NCBI GenBank assembly: GCA_016713365.1
Contig: JADJPG010000055.1
Coordinates: forward strand, 1 to 48,147
DNA length: 48,147 nucleotides
Source of the DNA: Verrucomicrobiota bacterium
GTDB taxonomy: Bacteria > Verrucomicrobiota > Verrucomicrobiia > Limisphaerales > JADJPG01
Reading direction: 5' to 3'
The translations under genes and the position numbers were made by a program. How positions within the stretch are numbered: position 1 is the stretch's first letter; the number at the start of each line of letters is the position of its first letter. Positions 43,249 through 48,147 of this stretch are shown one piece after another. The notes below the pieces were generated by a model. It had not been told where the DNA came from, ran no database searches, and was given only the letters and a program-made list of their open reading frames with translations.

Positions 43249-46200
43249 ATGTCCCCGTCAACCACTGGCTTGCGTGCGTTCTCTTGCGTCCAGTTATCGG
43301 CGCTTCGAGATTTCCTTTGCTCCCACCTCCGTCCGATGATGCGACGTGTGTTCGGCTTAACTGCTGTCGGTCTGGCAGCCATGGCCTCGGCGAGGGCGGA
43401 CAGCGTCGTCGTTTTCAATGAGGTGATGTATCATCCCGCGACGAACGAGGCCGCGCTCGAATGGGTGGAGTTGCACAATCAAAACGCGGTGGACGTGGAC
43501 CTTTCGGGCTGGCGGTTGACGTCGGGCGTGGATTTCGAGTTCCCAGTTGGCACGGTGATCAAGGGCGGCGGATACGTGGTCGTTGCCGTATCTCCTGCGG
43601 CGGTTGTTTCGGCGGGCGGAACGAATGTTCTGGGGCCGTTCACCGGACGCTTGTCGAACGCGGGCGAGGAGCTGCGCTTGCGGGATTTGAACGATCGATT
43701 GATGGATTCGTTCACCTACGGCGTCGATGGCGACTGGCCGGTGGCGGCAGATGGCGCAGGCGTTTCGCTGGCAAAGAGGCATCCCAATCTCTCGAGCGCA
43801 ACGGTGGAGAACTGGACCGTCAGCACGCAGGTCGGCGGCACGCCAGGTCGCGCGAATTTTTCGTCCGCGCTGGTGCTGGGGCCGAAGACGACGACCTTCC
43901 CCGTGACCGCGAACTGGAAGTTCGACGATTCGGGCACAGATCTGGGCGCGGCCTGGCGCGAGGTGAGTTTCAACGACAGCGCCTGGGCTTCGGGAACCGG
44001 ACTTTTCTTTCTGGAGGATGGTGAATTGCCCGCGCCGAAGAACACGCCGCTCGCGCCGAATCGTAACACTTACTATTTCCGGGGAACGTTCCAGGTGGAT
44101 GGCAACCCAGCGGACAAGGTGCTCACGTTCCGCTCGGTGCTGGATGACGGCGCGGTCGTCTACGTCAATGGCGCTGAGGTTTCGCGCATCAACATGCCGG
44201 CCGGCGCGATCAATTATTCCACGATGGCGTCCGTGGCAGTCGCGAACGCTGGCTACGCTGGTCCATTCACGATTCCATCTTCCGCGCTGGTGGCTGGGAA
44301 TAACGTCATCGCGGTGGAGGTTCACCAGAGCACGGTGACGACGAATGCGGGATTGCGCGTGATTCCCGCCGGCGGGCATGCCGTCGGGTGGGACGGTGGC
44401 GACGGAGATTTCTTTTCTGCGTCCAGTCCCGCCCAAGCACCGGCGAACGCGGCGCTGGCCTCCGCGGGCGTCGAAGTCTTCACGTCGAGCAACACCAATC
44501 TCGCGTCGCTGATCAATGATGGTCGCTACGGCAACGGCAGTGCGTGGTCGCCCGCCCCGAACGACCTTGTTCCTGTCATCATCCTTCGTTTCAACCAGAC
44601 CCTTCCGATCTCCAGCATCGCCTGGAGCCGCGACAACGGCGACACCACTGAGACGTCCTGCGCCGGGGGAACGTGCTCAGATCGCGCGTTGGGCAACTAC
44701 ACCTTCCAATACACGCTCGCTACGAATCCGGCGGTCATTGCGAACAACTCGTCGAATCCCTCGAACGGCTGGACCACGATCGCCACCGTTCAATATCTCA
44801 GCACGCAGCCGGGTTTCACGCCGCACCTGCGCCATCGCTTTGATTTCTCCCACACCAACGGACCGATCCTCGCCACGGGTATCCGCCTGCGGCCAGCTTC
44901 CACGAACACGATCGACGAAATTGAAATCAATCCGCCGGTGGTGGCGACGCCGGATGCGGCCTTCGGGTTGGAACTCTCCAGCCAGGACATTCTGCCGCCG
45001 CCGCCCAAGCTCGTGTTCAACGAAGTCGCCGGCGCGAGCCCCACGAACTTTTGGATTGAGATTATGAACGCCGGTGAGTCGACCGCTGCGCTCGGTGGCG
45101 TGCTAGTGGTCGGTGATTCAGCGCTGCTTCCGTTTACCTTTGCCGCTCAATCGCTCGCGCCTGGCGCGGCAGTGAGCGTTTCTTCGGCTCAACTCGGCTT
45201 CGGCGCTGCGGCCGGTGACAAGCTGTTTCTCTACACGGCGGGACGCGGTCGCGTGCTGGACGCAGTGACGGTGCGGACGAATTCGCGCGGACGATTCCCT
45301 GATGGCGACGGACGCTGGATGTATCCGTCCACGCCGACGCCCGGAGCGTCGAACGTCTTCGCCTTGCGCAGCGACGTAGTCATCAACGAGCTGATGTATC
45401 ATCCCGCGCCTTTCGACCCCACGCCGGCGGTCACGACCAATCTTTCCGTCATCTCGCTGAACGGCAACTGGCGCTACAACGACACCGGGGTCGATCTCGG
45501 CACGGCATGGCGCGCGGCGGCTTACAGCGACAGTGCGTGGCCGACGGGTGCCGGTTTGTTGCACTTCAATGCCGGCGCAATTCCCGGCGTGAAGAACACG
45601 GTGTTGGCCGAGGGGCGAACCACCTACTACTTCCGCTCCGCGTTTAGCTTCAGCGGCGCGACGAGCAATATCACCGTGGATCTGAACACGGTGATTGATG
45701 ACGGAGCGGTCTTCTATTTGAACGGCGTTGAGATTCACCGTCATAACATGCCAGCCGGGCCGGTCGGTTACTCGACGTCTGCAACGTCGCCGGTGGGTGA
45801 TGCGGGCTTGGTGACCACGGTGGGCTTGCCGGCGAGTGCGCTGGTGCAAGGCGTGAACGTGCTCGCGGTCGAGGTGCATCAAGTGACGTCAGCTACCACG
45901 TCGAGCGGCATTGTGCTGGCGGGCGGCGGTTTGACGTTGGTGGAGGAAGGACCGCCGGGCGGAAGCGTACCGATGAACCTCGCGCGCCAGCCGGGCTCGA
46001 CGCCGTTTGTAATCGATTCGCTTTCCGGCTTCCCGATCCACAATTTCACCGGCCTGACGGATGGCGTTTACGGCAATAACAACAGCTGGATCGGTAACTC
46101 CGGAAATCCCGGTTACGTCGCCGTGCGGTTTGCCGGAGTGAACGAAGTCAGCGGAATCGCTTTCGGACGCGACAACACCGGAACCTTCAACGACCGCACG

Positions 46201-48102
46201 CTTGGCACCTACACGCTGCAATACACGCGGGTGGCTTCGCCTGGCACCGGCACGACTGTGACGCAGAATCCCGACACGGGCTGGGCGACCATCGGCACGC
46301 TCAATTACCAGAGCGCCGGCAGCGGGCTGTTTACGAATCCCTCGCGCCGTCATCGGTTCAGCTTCACGCCGGTCGACGCCACGGCGATTCGCCTGCTTGT
46401 GCCCGGGACTGGCATTGGCGCGGGCACGTGCATCGACGAGTTCGAGGTGAATCCGCCCGATACGAGCGGCGACGTGGCGTTCGGAACTGAATTGGTGCTG
46501 ACCACCACTTTGGTTCCGGCGAAGCCTTTTACTGAGTCCGATGAGGAATGGATCGAACTGCACAATCGTTCGGTGTTGCCGGTGGACCTCGCGGGCTGGC
46601 AGGTCGACGCCGGGATTGATTACTGGTTCCCGACGGGCGTGGTGATTCCGCCGGGCGGCTTCGTGGTTGTGGCGAATGATGCGGCGGCCCTGAAAGCGAA
46701 ATGGCCGGAGATTGCGTCAAGCATCGTCGGTGATTTCTCCGGCAAACTGGCCGGTGGCGAGGAAGTCGTGCTCAAGGATGCATCCGGAAATCCGGTCGAC
46801 ATCCTCCGTGTGCACGAAGGTGGCTGGAGCGATGGCGGCGGCTCCAGTCTCGAACTCACTGACCCGCGCGCGGACAACAGCCTGCGCGATGCGTGGGCGG
46901 ACAGCGACGAAAGCGCTCGTGGTGTTTGGAAGACGGTGACGTATCGCATGGTGGCCGGACAGAACTACGGCTCCACGCGATGGAATGAGTTCCGCATCGG
47001 CCTGCTCGATGCCGGTGTCGTGTTGCTGGATGACGTTAGCGTCGTGCGCGATCCGGATGGCGCCCGCGAGCAGGTCATCCAGAATGGCAACTTCGAAACC
47101 ACGACCGGGAACATTCGCTGGCGGTTCCTCGGGCATCATCGCGGCGAGATTGTTTCTGACCCGGACAACGCGGCGAATCATGTCCTGCGTCTCTTCGCGG
47201 ACGATCGCGCGGTGATGAATCACAACCACGTCGAGACCACGCTCCTGAACAACGCGCCGCTGGTGAACGGGCAGCCTTACGAAGTCAGTTTCCGTGGACG
47301 TTGGCTTGCTGGCTCGCCGCAGGTCAACACGCGGGCTTACTTCAGCAAGCTGGCGAAGACCACGATCCTGCCGATGCCCACGCGCAGCGGCACGCCGGGC
47401 GCGCCGAACTCCCGTCTCGTTCCGAACGCAGGACCGACGTTGACCGGTTTGCAGCATTCGCCGGTTGTTCCGCCGACGAACCAGCCGGTGACAATCACCG
47501 TGCGCGCGACGGATCCTGACGAGGTAGCGTCCGCGACGCTGAGCTATCGCGTCAATCCGGCGGCGGCGTTCACGACGATTCCGATGACGGAGCTGTCGAA
47601 TGGCGTCTGGGCGGCGAACATCCCGGGGCAAACGGCGGGAAAGATTGTTCACTTCTACGTCACCGCCCAGGATTCGCTCGGTGCGTCCTCCTTCGCGCCG
47701 GCCAAGGGCCCGAACTCCCGCGCGCTCTATCAGGTGGCGGATAATCAGGGGACCGCGCTGCCGACGCACGAATTGCGCCTGATCATGCTCGATGCGGATC
47801 GCGACTTCATGCTTAACGCGACCAACGTGATGAGTAACGCGCGCAACGGAGCGACGCTGATCTACGACCGGACGGAAGTATTCTACGACGCGGGCGCGAA
47901 GTTGCAGGGCACGGTCGCGAGCCGTATTCGCGATGGCGACAGCTACGTCAGCTACGACATCGATTTTCCGGAGGACAATTTGTTCCGTGGCGTGCAGAAC
48001 AACATTGGCATCGATCGTTCCGGCCGCGGTCCGACGGTGCGCGCAGGACGAAATCTACGTGCTGCATATGTTCCATCGCGCAGGGATTCCGGTGCCGTAT
48101 AG
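43249..48102 (+). CDS. Lamin-tail/discoidin/CotH-type giant secreted protein (frameshifted near the window edge)
   Basis: The true start is probably ATG 43336 or 43339 (MRRVFGLTAVGLAAMASARA, a signal peptide); the frame is open from 43249. Domains in order: a lamin-tail domain (VVVFNEVMYHPATNEAALEWVELHN); a galactose-binding-like plus discoidin-like module (about 43.90-44.98 kb); a degenerate lamin-tail; a second lamin-tail split by another copy of that module (45.42-46.53 kb); an Ig-like domain near 47.45 kb; and the start of a CotH-like domain (LRLIMLDADRDFML). The discoidin parts (DGVYGNNNSWIG, FGRDNTGTFNDR) resemble the kinase sensor module. Near 48040 one surplus base ends the frame; the CotH sequence continues in another frame beyond the window. 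Surface attachment or spore-coat-like protein kinase activity is possible but unproven. Confidence 0.85.
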   Translation: MSPSTTGLRAFSCVQLSALRDFLCSHLRPMMRRVFGLTAVGLAAMASARADSVVVFNEVMYHPATNEAALEWVELHNQNAVDVDLSGWRLTSGVDFEFPVGTVIKGGGYVVVAVSPAAVVSAGGTNVLGPFTGRLSNAGEELRLRDLNDRLMDSFTYGVDGDWPVAADGAGVSLAKRHPNLSSATVENWTVSTQVGGTPGRANFSSALVLGPKTTTFPVTANWKFDDSGTDLGAAWREVSFNDSAWASGTGLFFLEDGELPAPKNTPLAPNRNTYYFRGTFQVDGNPADKVLTFRSVLDDGAVVYVNGAEVSRINMPAGAINYSTMASVAVANAGYAGPFTIPSSALVAGNNVIAVEVHQSTVTTNAGLRVIPAGGHAVGWDGGDGDFFSASSPAQAPANAALASAGVEVFTSSNTNLASLINDGRYGNGSAWSPAPNDLVPVIILRFNQTLPISSIAWSRDNGDTTETSCAGGTCSDRALGNYTFQYTLATNPAVIANNSSNPSNGWTTIATVQYLSTQPGFTPHLRHRFDFSHTNGPILATGIRLRPASTNTIDEIEINPPVVATPDAAFGLELSSQDILPPPPKLVFNEVAGASPTNFWIEIMNAGESTAALGGVLVVGDSALLPFTFAAQSLAPGAAVSVSSAQLGFGAAAGDKLFLYTAGRGRVLDAVTVRTNSRGRFPDGDGRWMYPSTPTPGASNVFALRSDVVINELMYHPAPFDPTPAVTTNLSVISLNGNWRYNDTGVDLGTAWRAAAYSDSAWPTGAGLLHFNAGAIPGVKNTVLAEGRTTYYFRSAFSFSGATSNITVDLNTVIDDGAVFYLNGVEIHRHNMPAGPVGYSTSATSPVGDAGLVTTVGLPASALVQGVNVLAVEVHQVTSATTSSGIVLAGGGLTLVEEGPPGGSVPMNLARQPGSTPFVIDSLSGFPIHNFTGLTDGVYGNNNSWIGNSGNPGYVAVRFAGVNEVSGIAFGRDNTGTFNDRTLGTYTLQYTRVASPGTGTTVTQNPDTGWATIGTLNYQSAGSGLFTNPSRRHRFSFTPVDATAIRLLVPGTGIGAGTCIDEFEVNPPDTSGDVAFGTELVLTTTLVPAKPFTESDEEWIELHNRSVLPVDLAGWQVDAGIDYWFPTGVVIPPGGFVVVANDAAALKAKWPEIASSIVGDFSGKLAGGEEVVLKDASGNPVDILRVHEGGWSDGGGSSLELTDPRADNSLRDAWADSDESARGVWKTVTYRMVAGQNYGSTRWNEFRIGLLDAGVVLLDDVSVVRDPDGAREQVIQNGNFETTTGNIRWRFLGHHRGEIVSDPDNAANHVLRLFADDRAVMNHNHVETTLLNNAPLVNGQPYEVSFRGRWLAGSPQVNTRAYFSKLAKTTILPMPTRSGTPGAPNSRLVPNAGPTLTGLQHSPVVPPTNQPVTITVRATDPDEVASATLSYRVNPAAAFTTIPMTELSNGVWAANIPGQTAGKIVHFYVTAQDSLGASSFAPAKGPNSRALYQVADNQGTALPTHELRLIMLDADRDFMLNATNVMSNARNGATLIYDRTEVFYDAGAKLQGTVASRIRDGDSYVSYDIDFPEDNLFRGVQNNIGIDRSGRGPTVRAGRNLRAAYVPSRRDSGAV
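43895..44985 (+). repeat. Galactose-binding-like plus discoidin-like module, copy 1
   Basis: This protein-level repeat within the lamin-tail/CotH protein begins with NWKFDDSGTDLGAAWREV. It includes VLDDGAVVYVNGAEVSR and GNNVIAVEVHQ, and ends near the EINPPV motif followed by AFGLELS. Copy 2 at 45424-46530 has the same order of motifs. Confidence 0.75.
45424..46530 (+). repeat. Galactose-binding-like plus discoidin-like module, copy 2, nested in a lamin-tail domain
   Basis: This copy begins near NWRYNDTGVDLGTAWRAA, includes VIDDGAVFYLNGVEIHR and GVNVLAVEVHQ, and ends near FEVNPPDTSGDVAFGTEL. It is flanked by the two halves of a lamin-tail domain: VVINELMYHPAPFDPTPA before it and ESDEEWIELHNRSVLPVDL after it. 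Confidence 0.72.
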
Positions 48103-48147
48103 CGACCTCTGCTACTTCATCGCCCCGCGAACAATTCACACGGGCAC
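48041..48147 (+). CDS. CotH-like domain continuation, cut by the window end
   Basis: In the frame one base away from the lamin-tail protein, the sequence reads QDEIYVLHMFHRAGIPVPYS, then DLCYFIAPRTIHTG. This is the expected CotH continuation after RSGRGPTV. It shows that the stop at 48100-48102 is not the real end of the protein. The rest lies outside the window. Confidence 0.7.

Overview
The window looks like the chromosome of a high-GC member of the PVC superphylum, most likely a Verrucomicrobiota bacterium of the Pedosphaera/Limisphaerales kind. This rests on family content: planctomycete-type cytochrome proteins (PSCyt1/PSCyt2/PSD1, DUF1549/DUF1553), paired DUF1501 proteins with twin-arginine signals, a sulfatase, a giant Calx-beta/CARDB surface protein ending in FFRVVKP, a propeller histidine kinase and a lamin-tail/CotH protein. 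No rRNA, tRNA, CRISPR array or transposase was seen.

Layout. Positions 1-6380 (+) hold the end of a large unrecognised protein, an M24 Xaa-Pro aminopeptidase and a single-chain PurL. Positions 6390-9120 hold two divergent twin-arginine lipoproteins, a GH144/glycoamylase-like protein (-) and a TolB-like propeller (+). Positions 9263-11936 (-) encode a formylglycine sulfatase followed by a PfkB-family sugar kinase, with a terminator hairpin after the kinase. Positions 12019-27960 (+) form a tightly packed, probably co-transcribed cluster: three PSCyt2/PSD1 proteins, three DUF1501 proteins and one PPC-domain protein. Positions 28016-38817 (-) are one giant secreted repeat protein of about 3,600 residues. 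Positions 39000-43161 (+) are a two-component system: a discoidin-like plus Reg_prop sensor kinase and a NarL/LuxR-type response regulator. From 43249 to the window end is a large secreted lamin-tail/discoidin/CotH protein that continues past the edge.

The most interesting link is between the sensor and two distant or adjacent genes. The N-terminal module of the kinase is clearly homologous to a module inserted in the third PSCyt/PSD1 protein (about 24.93-25.36 kb) and to two modules of the lamin-tail/CotH protein. Both of those genes, and no other gene I could find, have a C-run/G-run palindrome (TACCC[C/T]CATTCGGGGGG) about 100-120 bases upstream of a plausible start, and one copy lies just after the response regulator gene. 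I infer a regulatory circuit in which the sensor carries the same binding module as the surface proteins it controls.

Caution: at least seven genes are broken by single-base frameshifts, many in short homopolymers and some clustered within 20-30 bases. In each case the next frame continues the same protein family. Consensus errors in the assembly are the simplest explanation, so these genes are listed as fragments but should be read as single genes.
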